From Variovorax paradoxus (GTDB taxonomy: Bacteria; Pseudomonadota; Gammaproteobacteria; Burkholderiales; Burkholderiaceae_C), in the NCBI RefSeq assembly GCF_030815855.1, contig NZ_JAUSXG010000001.1:1984001-2048000 (forward strand): a stretch of DNA of 64,000 bases, written 5' to 3'. Of this stretch, positions 55,869-64,000 are shown in pieces. Numbering within the stretch: position 1 is the stretch's first letter; each line of letters opens with the position of its first letter. The notes beneath the pieces are model-generated. The model saw only the letters and a list, made by a program, of their open reading frames with translations. It had not been told where the DNA came from and searched no databases. The position numbers and the translations under genes are program-made.

Positions 55869-57824
55869 TCAGTCCAGGATGTGCGCCATGAACTCGTCGG
55901 CATGGCGCTTCAGGTCCTCCTCGCTGAGCTTCTCGGTGGGAATCTCCACGTCATCGAAGTCGAATGAGAAATCGTCCAGCTGCAGGTCGTCGGCGACCGC
56001 GTCGCCGCCCGCGGTCGCGGCCATTGGGTTCGCTGGTGCCGGCCCACCGCCTTTGGGCGTGGCGCCAGTGGTGAATCCGGAACTCATGCCAGCGGCGTCT
56101 TGCTCGTCATCGGTCACGGCCGGCCGAACAGGCGCGAGGATGTCACCGCGCCTGCCCACATCGAGCTTGGGCACCGGCGGCGGCGGCCGTTCGCGCGGCG
56201 CGAAGAACCTGTCGCGAAAGTAGAGGACACGGTGCGCCAGCACCGGCCGAAGGCCTTCGTGGAAGAGAAGCATCCGGTCCGTCCCGAGCTCCTTGACCTC
56301 CTGGGGCAGCAGCAAGCGCCGCGGCTGCTCGCTGATGCTCACCGTCGGCGCCTTGCCTGCGCCACCCCACATCGGGCGACTGACGTTCTTCTGCCGGACG
56401 GTGTAGGTTCCCAGCTCGCGCGAGATGGCTTCGGCGTCCTCGTACTCCTTGGGCGGGAACACGATGCGTGCGGCCAGCATCTTGCGGATCGACTTGGCGC
56501 CCTCGATGCCGTACTTCTCGACCAGCTGCGAGTGGGCCTGCACGATGACGACGGTGCGCACGTTGTAGCCCGGCAGGAAGGCCGTGGAATCGGCGATGAC
56601 CGGGATGCGCCCGAGCGCCGCGAACTCGTCGAGCATCAGCAGCAATTGGTGGCGAAGCTGCGGGTTGCTCTCGGGAAGCTCGCGCGTCTGAAGCCCGATC
56701 GCCTGCTGGAAGAACAGGTTCAGCAGCGGCTGCAGCCGGGCGATATTGTCGGGATTGATCTGCACATAGATCGAGATCGGACGCTTGCGCAGGTCCCGCA
56801 GGTCGAAGTCGTTGGCCGAGGTGGCCGCATCGATCATCGGGTTGAGCCACAGGTCCAGGCGGCTGGTGAAGGTCTTGCGGATGCTCGAGGCCGTGGTGGG
56901 CGCCAGATCGATCACGTCATAGAGGCTCTGCACCGCTTCCTGCGACAGCGGATAGCCCGCGCGCTCGCAGGCATCGATCACGCGCTTCCAGTGCTTCTGG
57001 AAGCCTTCTGCGTCGCTGGCCATGCCCTGGCGCAGCACCTCGCCGAGGGTGCGTGTGGCGCCCGGGGTCTCGAAGAGGTACAGGGCAATGCCCAGGAACA
57101 GCGACCGGGCCGAAGAGCTCCAGAAGGGGTCGCCGGCCTGCGGATCGGGAAAGAGCATCGTGCCAATGCGCTGCAGGTCGTCGATGCAGCGGTAGGGCTG
57201 CTCGGACACGTAGCCCAGCGGATTCCAGCGTGCCGAGCACTCGCGCTCGGAAAGAGGATCGAACAGGTGCACCTCCTGCCCATGGGCCGCGCGAAAGCCC
57301 GCCGTGCGTGCGAAGTTCTCGCCCTTGATGTCGCTGACGATGGTAGAGCCGGGCCAGTTCAGCAGATTGGGGATGACCACGCCGACGCCCTTGCCGCTGC
57401 GCGGCGGGGCTTCGAGCTCGACACCTTGCTGGCCGGGCAGCACGAGATAGCGGTTGCCCAGGCGCCCGAGGATGATGCCGTGCTCCTGCAGCAGCCCGGC
57501 CCGCGCGATCTCGCGCCGGCTCGCGAACCGGGCCTCGCCGTGCAGCGGCCGGCGACGCGGCAGCATGGCGACGCCCACCAAGCCCAGCACCAGGCCCTGG
57601 GATCCCGCCAGCGATGCCACGAGGACGCGGCGCACCTCCGGCCGATCGCCGTAGGCCTGCCAGTAGGCGTGGAGCGTGAGCAGCGTGACTTGCTGCGGCG
57701 GCAGTTTCATCGCCATCAGGAACGCGTGGCCTGCGACGTAGACGCCGACGATCACGGCCACCAGCAATGCGACCGCAATCCTGAAAAGGCTAGGCAAGCC
57801 GTCGGTTCTTGGTGCCAGGGTCAT
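55869..57824 (-). CDS. virD4: VirD4/TraG-type coupling protein
   Basis: A 651-residue protein. Two N-terminal membrane helices (IAVALLVAVIVGVYVAG; SQGLVLGLVGVAML) are followed by the Walker A motif PPRSGKGVG (residues 140-148), the conserved SDIKGENFARTAGFR and WNPLGY, Walker B LLMLDEFAALG, and an acidic C-terminal tail that may bind substrates. It links the relaxosome to the T4SS channel at the inner membrane and powers DNA export. It overlaps virB11 by 35 bases. Intact. Confidence 0.95.
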   Translation of the reverse strand: MTLAPRTDGLPSLFRIAVALLVAVIVGVYVAGHAFLMAMKLPPQQVTLLTLHAYWQAYGDRPEVRRVLVASLAGSQGLVLGLVGVAMLPRRRPLHGEARFASRREIARAGLLQEHGIILGRLGNRYLVLPGQQGVELEAPPRSGKGVGVVIPNLLNWPGSTIVSDIKGENFARTAGFRAAHGQEVHLFDPLSERECSARWNPLGYVSEQPYRCIDDLQRIGTMLFPDPQAGDPFWSSSARSLFLGIALYLFETPGATRTLGEVLRQGMASDAEGFQKHWKRVIDACERAGYPLSQEAVQSLYDVIDLAPTTASSIRKTFTSRLDLWLNPMIDAATSANDFDLRDLRKRPISIYVQINPDNIARLQPLLNLFFQQAIGLQTRELPESNPQLRHQLLLMLDEFAALGRIPVIADSTAFLPGYNVRTVVIVQAHSQLVEKYGIEGAKSIRKMLAARIVFPPKEYEDAEAISRELGTYTVRQKNVSRPMWGGAGKAPTVSISEQPRRLLLPQEVKELGTDRMLLFHEGLRPVLAHRVLYFRDRFFAPRERPPPPVPKLDVGRRGDILAPVRPAVTDDEQDAAGMSSGFTTGATPKGGGPAPANPMAATAGGDAVADDLQLDDFSFDFDDVEIPTEKLSEEDLKRHADEFMAHILD

Positions 57825-58938
57825 ACCAGATCTCCCGCACGATGCGCCGCAGCCGGCCCTCCCTGCGCTCGCGCGCGCACTGCACGACGATGTCCACGCT
57901 CATCTGCGCCAATTCCACGCCGTCGCGCGTGCTCATGCCCTGGCCCGCCTGACTGCGCTTCATCAACTGCGCCAGCGCCACGAAGGCCATCGCCGCGCTG
58001 TCCGCATGCACGCTGGTGATCGAGCCGGGGTGGCCGGTGTTCACAGACACCAGGTAGTCGTAGACCTCTTCGCCGGTCCGCAACTCGGACACGAACACCC
58101 GGTCGGGGCGCTGCCGCTTGGCACCGGCGAGCAGCTGGCCGGGCGTGACCTCGGCTTGCCCCTGGGCGCCTTGCGAGTAGAAAAGCCGCACATGGTTGGG
58201 CTGGTTGCGCAGCGACAGTTCCTTCACGTCCTCGATCGTGATCAGACGGTCCTCGGGTGGCACCTCGAGGATCAGCGCCTTGCCGACCGTGGTCTTGCCG
58301 GAGCCGGTGGCACCGGACAACAGGATGTTCTTGCGCCACTGCACAGCACGGCGCAGGAACGGCACGAACTCGCGACATGCGAGAAGCCCCGCCAGTTCCC
58401 GGTCCTCCGGTGCCAGGTTGTCCAGATCGGTTGGCCGCAGCGGGCAGGCGGGGACGCTGCATGTCGGCTCGAAGACGCGCAGATCCGCCAGCTCTTCGAG
58501 GCTCCAGAGCGTGTGGGACGGACGCCGTATCGTGATCGAGACGGTCCGCTCCAGCGTCGCCGGCGGCAGCACGATCTGGATTCGTTCGCCGCCCGGGAGG
58601 GTGGCGGACAGGAGCGGCTCGTTGGCCGAGATGCGCTGGTGCGTGAAGTTGGCCACGAGCTTGGCGATGGCCATGCACCAGTCGAAGCTCGCGAACGGCA
58701 ACTCCTCGCGCAGCCAGCCCGACTGCCGTTCCACGAAAGCCACGCCGGGCTCGTTGATGCAGATCTCGGTGACCTCGGGATCGTCCAAAAGACGACCGAG
58801 CGGACCAAGGAAAAGGACAAGGGACGAGGGCGGCTCCGCGAGTGCCGCGGCGATCACGGAGCCGGTCGCCAATGGCAGTTCGCCGGTGGCGGCGCAGGGG
58901 TTGCGCTCAGGGATTGGTTGGGTCGCTTCGAAGCGCAT
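57790..58938 (-). CDS. virB11: VirB11 ATPase
   Basis: A 382-residue hexameric AAA+-like traffic ATPase. The N-terminal domain (FLGPLGRLLDDPEVTEICIN) is followed by Walker A GATGSGKT (about residues 209-216), Asp box ITIEDVKELSL, and the His box GHPGSITSVHADSA. It powers pilus and substrate movement at the cytoplasmic base. ATG 58938 (MRFEATQP) is preferred to an upstream ATG. It overlaps virB10 by 32 bases. Confidence 0.93.
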   Translation of the reverse strand: MRFEATQPIPERNPCAATGELPLATGSVIAAALAEPPSSLVLFLGPLGRLLDDPEVTEICINEPGVAFVERQSGWLREELPFASFDWCMAIAKLVANFTHQRISANEPLLSATLPGGERIQIVLPPATLERTVSITIRRPSHTLWSLEELADLRVFEPTCSVPACPLRPTDLDNLAPEDRELAGLLACREFVPFLRRAVQWRKNILLSGATGSGKTTVGKALILEVPPEDRLITIEDVKELSLRNQPNHVRLFYSQGAQGQAEVTPGQLLAGAKRQRPDRVFVSELRTGEEVYDYLVSVNTGHPGSITSVHADSAAMAFVALAQLMKRSQAGQGMSTRDGVELAQMSVDIVVQCARERREGRLRRIVREIWYDPGTKNRRLA

Positions 58939-60238
58939 AGACGCTCCTGAAATCCACATCGCGTGCGACCAGGATCTGGATTCGCTCGCCCTGGTTCTTG
59001 ATGACAGTCGGCGGAATCGACACGGTGCTGCGCAGCACCTCCGTCATGACGTCGCGGCTGCCCTGCGGACCGAGCACCAGGCCGCCGCCGCTGCCGACCC
59101 GGGTGCCGCTTTGCTGCTGGGCGGCGATCGCCTGCATCGTGCCGTCGATCACCGAGATCAGGACCGCGGCACCGAAGCGATCCCAGAAGTGGGTGTCGAC
59201 GAAACCGGGCAACCCGCTGCGCCCCAGTTCGTCGGTTCCGGGGGAGGCAAGCTGGACCACGACGCCGGTCGGGGTGCGCGCTTCGTTCCACACGATGAAG
59301 ACGCGGCCCTGTCCCTGCCGCGGCGTTCCGCGCTGCTCGCCCACGTACTTGGTGCCGCGCTCCAGCAGCACGACCTTGCCGTCAGCCCCGTAGATGTCGC
59401 TGGCGCCGATGCAGGTGGTCATGCCCTCGTAGGTGGAGTCGATGGCGGTCTCCAGCGTGCAGTCGATGAATGCGCCTTTGGGCAGAAGCATGCGCCGTGT
59501 GGGCAGGATCTGGGCGAGGACCGCCGGGGTCGGCGTCGGCCGGAGGCTCGCGGCAAGTTGACCGCCGCCGGATGCGGCCGAGCCGGCGCCAGGCGGCTGC
59601 AGCGCGCCGAACAGCTGGGACATGCCTGGCACGCCGCCGGCGGGCAGGGCTGCCGGATCTGCGAACGCGTGCTGTGCTGAAATGCCCGAGGGCTGGGCGG
59701 ACTGCGTGCGCCGAAGCACCGGGGTGCCCAACTGCCGTTCCAGCGCGATCTGCTCGGGCGTCTTCTGCGGGGTGCCCGCGTTGACGGCCGCGGTCGACGG
59801 GGCGGGGGGAGTACTGACGATGGGCGGCGCCTCCGGCGGTGTTTTCGGGGGATCGATGCGGCCGAGCGGTGGCACCTTCATCTCGCCGCCGGCGCGTGCC
59901 GAGGCCGCCTTTCTCGCGGCCTCTTCGGCCTCGCGGGTCTTGGTGTACTGCGTGTTGTAGTACCAGAACAGGAAGCCGCCGCCGAGGAGAATGATCACAG
60001 CCAGCGCCAGGAACCCGCTGATGCGCGACTGGACAGAGCGCTCGCGGTTGACCGACGGCATGGCGCGTTCGCCTCGGATCGTGGCGCGCTCGTCGGCGAT
60101 GCGGGATGCGGCGCTTCCGGTGGCCGGCTCGGTCTGTCCGGACAGGATCTCCCCGGTGCCGGGGTCGATCTCGGATGCATCGGAATGCGTCGGCGGATCC
60201 ATTCGGGTGCCGCGGCGAGGCTGGCCGATCCAGGTCAC
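58907..60238 (-). CDS. virB10: VirB10 inner-to-outer membrane scaffold
   Basis: A 443-residue protein. A cytoplasmic tail precedes one membrane helix (ISGFLALAVIILLGGGFLFW, near residues 70-95), then a Pro-rich periplasmic linker (PPKTPPEAPPIVSTPPAPST) and the C-terminal TrbI/VirB10 beta-barrel domain (LPTRRMLLPKGAFIDCTLET, then AIDSTYEGMTTC, and VIDGTMQAIAAQQ). It spans both membranes and forms the outer pore with VirB7 and VirB9. It starts at an ATGA overlap with virB9. Confidence 0.94.
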   Translation of the reverse strand: MTWIGQPRRGTRMDPPTHSDASEIDPGTGEILSGQTEPATGSAASRIADERATIRGERAMPSVNRERSVQSRISGFLALAVIILLGGGFLFWYYNTQYTKTREAEEAARKAASARAGGEMKVPPLGRIDPPKTPPEAPPIVSTPPAPSTAAVNAGTPQKTPEQIALERQLGTPVLRRTQSAQPSGISAQHAFADPAALPAGGVPGMSQLFGALQPPGAGSAASGGGQLAASLRPTPTPAVLAQILPTRRMLLPKGAFIDCTLETAIDSTYEGMTTCIGASDIYGADGKVVLLERGTKYVGEQRGTPRQGQGRVFIVWNEARTPTGVVVQLASPGTDELGRSGLPGFVDTHFWDRFGAAVLISVIDGTMQAIAAQQQSGTRVGSGGGLVLGPQGSRDVMTEVLRSTVSIPPTVIKNQGERIQILVARDVDFRSVYALRSDPTNP

Positions 60239-61077
60239 GGCTGTTCTCCCGTCGTGGTGCGCCGCACATCTTCTGCGCTCGTGTGGGGCGGGGTGCGCAC
60301 GCCGCCGCCGACGAACGACCGGTTGACCACGCAGCCGACCAGGCCACCACGCCGCAGTACGAAGCGACGCGCCACCCGGTGGATCACCACCTCATCCGCT
60401 TCGATGCTGAAGTTCAGCAGCGACTCGGATCCGTCATCGTTGCGCACGAACATGGCCGGAAAGTCGGACTGCGCCTGGAAGCGAAGTCGCGTTTGCAAGC
60501 CGTCGTCGTGGGCACTCACGGGCTTGAGCGAATCGCTGCCGCAGAACCAGTAGTCGGCGTTGCGAGGGCGATCGGAGGCCTCCTCGTTCAGGCGCACCTC
60601 GGTCCGGCGTCGCTCCTGATCCGCCGCCGCGGCACGGGCCTCGTCCTCCGGGTAGGTGAAACGAATCGAATACACCATGCGCTTGGTCGCAGCGCCCGCG
60701 GGCGCGACGGAAGACACGAGGAAGTCGAAGTGGTAGGCCCGCCGGTTCGTGAGGAGGGTGAAGTTGGTCGAGGCGCGCGCTTCCTTGGGCTTGATGAAGA
60801 AGTGGTTGCGCTCGGCGCCGACATCGAAGGCACCGTTGTCGCCAGCGCCGAGGTTCACGAACTCCTCGCCTTCGGCAAACTGCAGATGGATTTGGTAGCC
60901 GACGTAGCCCTGCAAAGTCACGACATCCTCGGGGTTGTAGGCAACCATACGCACCCGGGCATCGACCTTGCCCGCCGGCGGCATGGTCGCGGTTCGGCCG
61001 TGCGGCGCGGCAAACGCAAGACTTGCCGCCAATCCGATCGCGAAGGCAGACCTGCGGTGCATGCGCGGGGGCGTCAT
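60235..61077 (-). CDS. virB9: VirB9 outer-membrane core protein
   Basis: A 280-residue protein with signal peptide (AFAIGLAASLAFAAPHGRTA) and the VirB9/CagX fold: RMVAYNPEDVVTLQGYVGYQ, IHLQFAEGEEFVNLGAGDNG, NRRAYHFDFLV, the NADYWFCGS segment with the cysteine that can bond VirB7, and the C-terminal VNRSFVGGGVRT. ATG 61077 overlaps the virB8 stop by 4 bases, which settles the start although the frame is open to 61416. Confidence 0.93.
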   Translation of the reverse strand: MTPPRMHRRSAFAIGLAASLAFAAPHGRTATMPPAGKVDARVRMVAYNPEDVVTLQGYVGYQIHLQFAEGEEFVNLGAGDNGAFDVGAERNHFFIKPKEARASTNFTLLTNRRAYHFDFLVSSVAPAGAATKRMVYSIRFTYPEDEARAAAADQERRRTEVRLNEEASDRPRNADYWFCGSDSLKPVSAHDDGLQTRLRFQAQSDFPAMFVRNDDGSESLLNFSIEADEVVIHRVARRFVLRRGGLVGCVVNRSFVGGGVRTPPHTSAEDVRRTTTGEQP

Positions 61078-61796
61078 CGCGCCTCCTGCCTGCTGGGTGC
61101 AGCGCTGGCCGGGGCGACTTCGGGCTCGCGGCGATATTCGACGACGCGAAAGCCCAGTGGATTGAGCGATCGCATCTTGTTGTCCGTCGATGGCGGGACA
61201 TAGGCGAACTCGATCGTGGCGACCCAGTGGCTGGTCTGCTCCTCGCCGGTGCCGCCTGCGCGCGTCGAGCGGGCGAAGCGGACCTGTGCCAGCTTGTCCT
61301 TCCCGCTCTCCAGCTTGAGGAAGGTGACCGATCGCACCTGCGAGCGGATGGACGTGCCATCCTTGTAGGCGTTCAGAGGTGAGGCCGGGTTGTCGGCAGC
61401 CCACGAAGCGGCCCACTCCTGGTTCAACCGAGGCGAGTTCTGAGCGGCGACCAGTTCGTAGTCCGCCTCCGCGGTGCCGTAGAAGTAACGCTCGCGCGCG
61501 ATCACGTAGTTTTGCAGCAGGTTGCGAGTCACCACCTGCTCGATGTCGGTCGTGCCCTCGTAGGTGGGAACGACGTCGACGATCCCGCTGCTGCTGTCGA
61601 CACGGATGAGAACAGGAACGGGCTGCTTCAGCGGCGTGAGTCCGCTGACGGCAGCGACCGAGAGCATCGCGACCAGTGTCGCCGCTGCGGCGACGGTCCA
61701 GGCGATCTTGTTTGATCGCTCCGCGCGGCGCGCGCGGTCAAGTTCCCAGCTCTGGGCCTCGCTCAGGTAGTTTTCAAGGGCGGCGTTTCGGCGCAT
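61074..61796 (-). CDS. virB8: VirB8 inner membrane protein
   Basis: A 240-residue bitopic protein. Cytoplasmic N-terminus (SEAQSWELDRARRAERSNKI), one membrane helix (AWTVAAAATLVAMLSVAAVS), then the NTF2-like periplasmic domain (DIEQVVTRNLLQNYVIARER, YDLV-type segment YELVAAQNSP, and FAYVPPSTDNKMRSLNPLGF, then RVVEYRREPE). It nucleates the inner-membrane part of the T4SS. Its start overlaps the virB7 gene by 23 bases. Confidence 0.93.
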   Translation of the reverse strand: MRRNAALENYLSEAQSWELDRARRAERSNKIAWTVAAAATLVAMLSVAAVSGLTPLKQPVPVLIRVDSSSGIVDVVPTYEGTTDIEQVVTRNLLQNYVIARERYFYGTAEADYELVAAQNSPRLNQEWAASWAADNPASPLNAYKDGTSIRSQVRSVTFLKLESGKDKLAQVRFARSTRAGGTGEEQTSHWVATIEFAYVPPSTDNKMRSLNPLGFRVVEYRREPEVAPASAAPSRQEAR

Positions 61797-61935
61797 GGAT
61801 TGCTCCTGATTCAGAAACGCCGTTCGGGATGTTGATCGGTGTGAGCGAACCTTCGCAATCCGGCGGCGTAGGCGGGCGAGTGCCGCATGCAGCCAGCAGA
61901 AGGGCCAACAAAGAAAGGATTGTCGAAGGCTTCAT
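61774..61935 (-). CDS. virB7: VirB7-like small lipoprotein
   Basis: A 53-residue gene. Signal peptide MKPSTILSLLALLLAACGTR carries the lipobox LAAC. The mature part is short (RPPTPPDCEGSLTPINIP) with one further Cys suited to a disulfide with VirB9. Position between virB6 and virB8 is the standard place for virB7. It overlaps virB8 by 23 bases. It anchors VirB9 to the outer membrane. Confidence 0.85.
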   Translation of the reverse strand: MKPSTILSLLALLLAACGTRPPTPPDCEGSLTPINIPNGVSESGAIHAPKRRP

Positions 61936-61949
61936 CTGCCCGCCCTCCG

Positions 61950-62999
61950 CTAGCGATTGCGCGACAGGCCCGGCATGACCTGCTCTCTTGGAAGCACGGT
62001 GCCGCCGTGACGCGCAGCGCCGACACTAGCCATAGAAGCCACGCCGGCACCAAGACGATTGCCTGCCAAGCGGCGGAACGAATCCCAGCGGCTACGCGGT
62101 TCCCGCCGCAATCCGTCCAGCACGCCGCGACCGAATTCGTAGCTGGTGCGCTTGGCCCCGCCCATTGCCCACCGCGCCAGTCCGCTCGCGAGGCCGAATG
62201 AACTGAGTGCGATGCCGCTCGCAAGCCCAGCCGCGATAGACATGATCTGGCGCATGACCAGCAGCACCAGCGAAGCACACAGCACCATGTTCAGTGCATC
62301 CACAGTCACGATGGCTGCGCCGCGTGCGGCCGTCTGCGCGGCGTAAGAAGAAACGATCTGGAGCATGAGGCTCGCCACCAAAGAGGTTAGGACGGCGACC
62401 AGTGCATAGTTGGCCAACTGGGCAATCCACGCCTCAAAAAATCGACGTGTGGCTTCGAAGAAAAGCAGACAGATGAAAACGGGCCCCAAGGCGAGGATCA
62501 ATGCCAACGCGAGCCTGGACAAAACAAGCAGAAAGAGCGCGTAGACGGCCAAGCCTCCGATGATGAAGTAGACGATGGCTCCAGCCAAATAGAAGCCAAA
62601 GTCGCCGTTCAATACACCGCCTTTGTTCCAAAGATTTGAAGCAACGGTCCCGCCTTTGTCCCATATCGCATCAATCACGGACACAGGGCTCGATGCACCT
62701 GTGATCTCTGCCGCAAGTTGGACCGGTGCGTTGAAGAAAGTGTCCACGATGACTCCGTTGTAAAGCCAAAGTCTCAGACCTACGCCCAGTACGATCGCGA
62801 TGAAGAAGATGCGCTTGACCCCCTCCCATATCGGTTCTTGAACTCTTCCGGTCAGGCTGAGGAATCCCCAAAGCATTACGTAGATCGTGGCGAGCGTTAC
62901 CACTGCAGGCTCAATGACACCGGCCACAGTCGCCGTTTTGGCCGCGAGGTATTCGGTCAATTGCTCGTTGAGCCACGTCCAGAATTGCTGAAAGAACAT
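61950..62999 (-). CDS. virB6: VirB6/TrbL polytopic channel protein
   Basis: A 349-residue protein starting MFFQQFWTWLNEQLTEYLAA. Membrane segments include PAVVTLATIYVMLWGFLSLT, GVKRIFFIAIVLGVGLRLWL, YLAGAIVYFIIGGLAVYALF and ALALILALGPVFICLLFFEA. A conserved FFEAWIAQLANYALVAVL segment and a C-terminal cytoplasmic tail complete it. It forms part of the inner-membrane channel. ATG 62999 is preferred to the longer frame from 63080. Virtually no lesion. Confidence 0.9.
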   Translation of the reverse strand: MFFQQFWTWLNEQLTEYLAAKTATVAGVIEPAVVTLATIYVMLWGFLSLTGRVQEPIWEGVKRIFFIAIVLGVGLRLWLYNGVIVDTFFNAPVQLAAEITGASSPVSVIDAIWDKGGTVASNLWNKGGVLNGDFGFYLAGAIVYFIIGGLAVYALFLLVLSRLALALILALGPVFICLLFFEATRRFFEAWIAQLANYALVAVLTSLVASLMLQIVSSYAAQTAARGAAIVTVDALNMVLCASLVLLVMRQIMSIAAGLASGIALSSFGLASGLARWAMGGAKRTSYEFGRGVLDGLRREPRSRWDSFRRLAGNRLGAGVASMASVGAARHGGTVLPREQVMPGLSRNR

Positions 63000-63018
63000 T
63001 GCTCGCCTCGTCGAACTT

Positions 63019-63228
63019 TTATTTCCCGGAGCCACTAGGAGGCGGCATCGTCGGCTGAAATCGATTCTGGAAGTCCCCATGCTCGGCCCTTGATACTGCC
63101 GGCTCGGTTGTTTCGGACGCTCCGCTAGCGGGGGACGCGGCTGGAGTCGAGACCTGCCTCAGGAAGCGATAAACGCCTCCCACGGCAAGTACTGCAATCA
63201 CAACGATGACGATCGCTGATTTGGACAT
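63019..63228 (-). CDS. Small membrane protein between virB5 and virB6
   Basis: 69 residues: one N-terminal membrane helix (AIVIVVIAVLAVGGVYRFLR) and a Ser/Pro/Ala-rich periplasmic tail. It occupies the place where VirB operons often encode an entry-exclusion lipoprotein (EexN), but it lacks a lipobox cysteine. A role in surface exclusion or assembly is inferred from place only. Confidence 0.65.
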   Translation of the reverse strand: MSKSAIVIVVIAVLAVGGVYRFLRQVSTPAASPASGASETTEPAVSRAEHGDFQNRFQPTMPPPSGSGK

Positions 63229-63234
63229 GACGAT

Positions 63235-63966
63235 TCACGAATTGGGAACAAACCGAGTGTTGAATCCGCCATGGCCTGAGATGACTTGCTCCCGAGTGCG
63301 CTGCTGCTGGGCCGCTTCCTCGGCTCTTGCAATCTGATAGAGACTCTGCAGTTTTGTCTGCTCATTGGTCAGCATGTTCTGCTCGGCCTGGATCCTTGCC
63401 TGCAGGTCCTGGATCGCCTTGGGGTCCTGTGCGGAAGCGATGCGACTGATCAGCAGTTGCAGCGCCGAGAAACGCTGGCTGGTGTTCTGGTATGCGCTTT
63501 GAGTCATCCCGTTGAGCAGTGCTGCCGACTGCCGCCCTTGCTCGACGATCAGCCGCAACTCCGGACTGAGCGCCTCCATCTGGGTTCCTGAGAGGATGCT
63601 GTTGGCATGCATGATCGATTGCACCCGGCTGGCTAGCCCCGCATAGCCGGCCGACGTGCCGTTGAGCGTGTTCATCAGCTCGCCATAGCTGGGCGGCAGG
63701 TAGTTGCGCGCGAGTTCCGAGGTGGGCAGCAACTGCTCCATGCCGCGACTTCCCGTCATCGCGTTGTGGGTCTGGGTCAGCTGGTCCTTCGATTCCTTCA
63801 GTTGGTCGTATTGCTTCTGCATCCCGGAGATCTGCTGCTGCCAGTACATGACCTGCTGAATCAGGTTGGCGACGGCCGTGACGTCGATCACCGGGATGCC
63901 GGCTTTCGCATGCAGCGGTGCGAGCGAAGCCGCCACGAGGAGGAGGGCAACAAGGAACTTACGCAT
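63235..63966 (-). CDS. virB5: VirB5 minor pilus protein
   Basis: A 243-residue secreted protein: signal peptide LVALLLVAASLAPLHAKAG, then IPVIDVTAVANLIQQVMYWQ, then QQISGMQKQYDQLKES, the amphipathic helix typical of VirB5/TrbJ. Long helices follow, with ISRIASAQDPKAIQDLQARI, then QAEQNMLTNEQTKLQSLYQI near the end. It sits at the pilus tip and aids contact. AGGAG lies 7 bases before ATG 63966. Upstream genes (virB1-4) are beyond the window. Confidence 0.92.
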   Translation of the reverse strand: MRKFLVALLLVAASLAPLHAKAGIPVIDVTAVANLIQQVMYWQQQISGMQKQYDQLKESKDQLTQTHNAMTGSRGMEQLLPTSELARNYLPPSYGELMNTLNGTSAGYAGLASRVQSIMHANSILSGTQMEALSPELRLIVEQGRQSAALLNGMTQSAYQNTSQRFSALQLLISRIASAQDPKAIQDLQARIQAEQNMLTNEQTKLQSLYQIARAEEAAQQQRTREQVISGHGGFNTRFVPNS

Positions 63967-64000
63967 GGGAGTTCTCCTGGTGTAAGAGCGAACGGGGAGG

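Noticed and set aside
56100..58019. 639-codon plus-strand frame opposite virD4
   Set aside because: Antisense shadow of an unambiguous VirD4 gene.
1..64000. Search for tRNA/rRNA genes and attachment sites
   Set aside because: No tRNA-like TPsiC sequence, rRNA segment or convincing integrase/att pair was found by reading, so the borders of the integrated elements cannot be placed.

Overview
The window is high-GC DNA with Burkholderiales gene content, most like Comamonadaceae/Variovorax. The evidence is a fused IorAB indolepyruvate oxidoreductase next to an Lrp regulator, Csu-type spore-coat-U pilin genes, an ESPR-type trimeric autotransporter and a VirB/D4 conjugation operon. This assignment is by gene content only; there is no rRNA or tRNA in the window.

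Layout. (1) 1-4.3 kb: intact chromosomal-type genes (Lrp regulator diverging from iorAB). (2) 4.9-27 kb: a mosaic accessory region. It holds ArdC antirestriction protein, an exported prephenate-dehydratase-like protein, four toxin-antitoxin loci, a truncated and frameshifted cyclic-glucan-synthase gene, two radC copies (one a stub), fragments of several IS families, a MobC/relaxase module with a parB stub and two identical 18-bp palindromes, and the 5' part of a group II intron. Many genes here carry single-base indels. (3) 27-36 kb: envelope and signalling genes (Ig-like/DUF3494 lipoprotein, OmpA-type protein, soluble histidine kinase, a dead GGDEF-EAL gene). (4) 36-41 kb: a Csu-like chaperone-usher operon whose first pilin is reduced to a stub, plus a detached extra pilin. 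(5) 41.5-46.7 kb: one complete IS2-like element, two Crp/Fnr-family regulators and small unknown genes. (6) 46.8-50.9 kb: a YadA-type adhesin co-oriented with a TpgA-like lipoprotein. (7) 51.3-53.6 kb: decayed element genes and unknown genes. (8) 53.8-64 kb, minus strand: the distal part of a conjugation operon, in transcription order virB5, small membrane protein, virB6, B7, B8, B9, B10, B11, virD4, an LPD7-domain gene and traX. VirB1-4 would lie beyond the right edge.

How it fits together: the VirB/D4 block is compact, overlapping and free of lesions, so it looks like the active part of a conjugative element. The relaxase at 23.2 kb lies in a separate block bounded by inverted IS3 ends and probably came from another mobilizable element. 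Surface-adhesion genes (YadA/TpgA, Csu pili, OmpA, Ig-like lipoprotein) dominate the non-mobile cargo. No single clearly new system stands out. The best leads are the exported prephenate dehydratase with its duplicated 3' end around a toxin-antitoxin pair, the parB-stub/palindrome/mobilization block, and the small-protein family at 41.1 and 45.8 kb.
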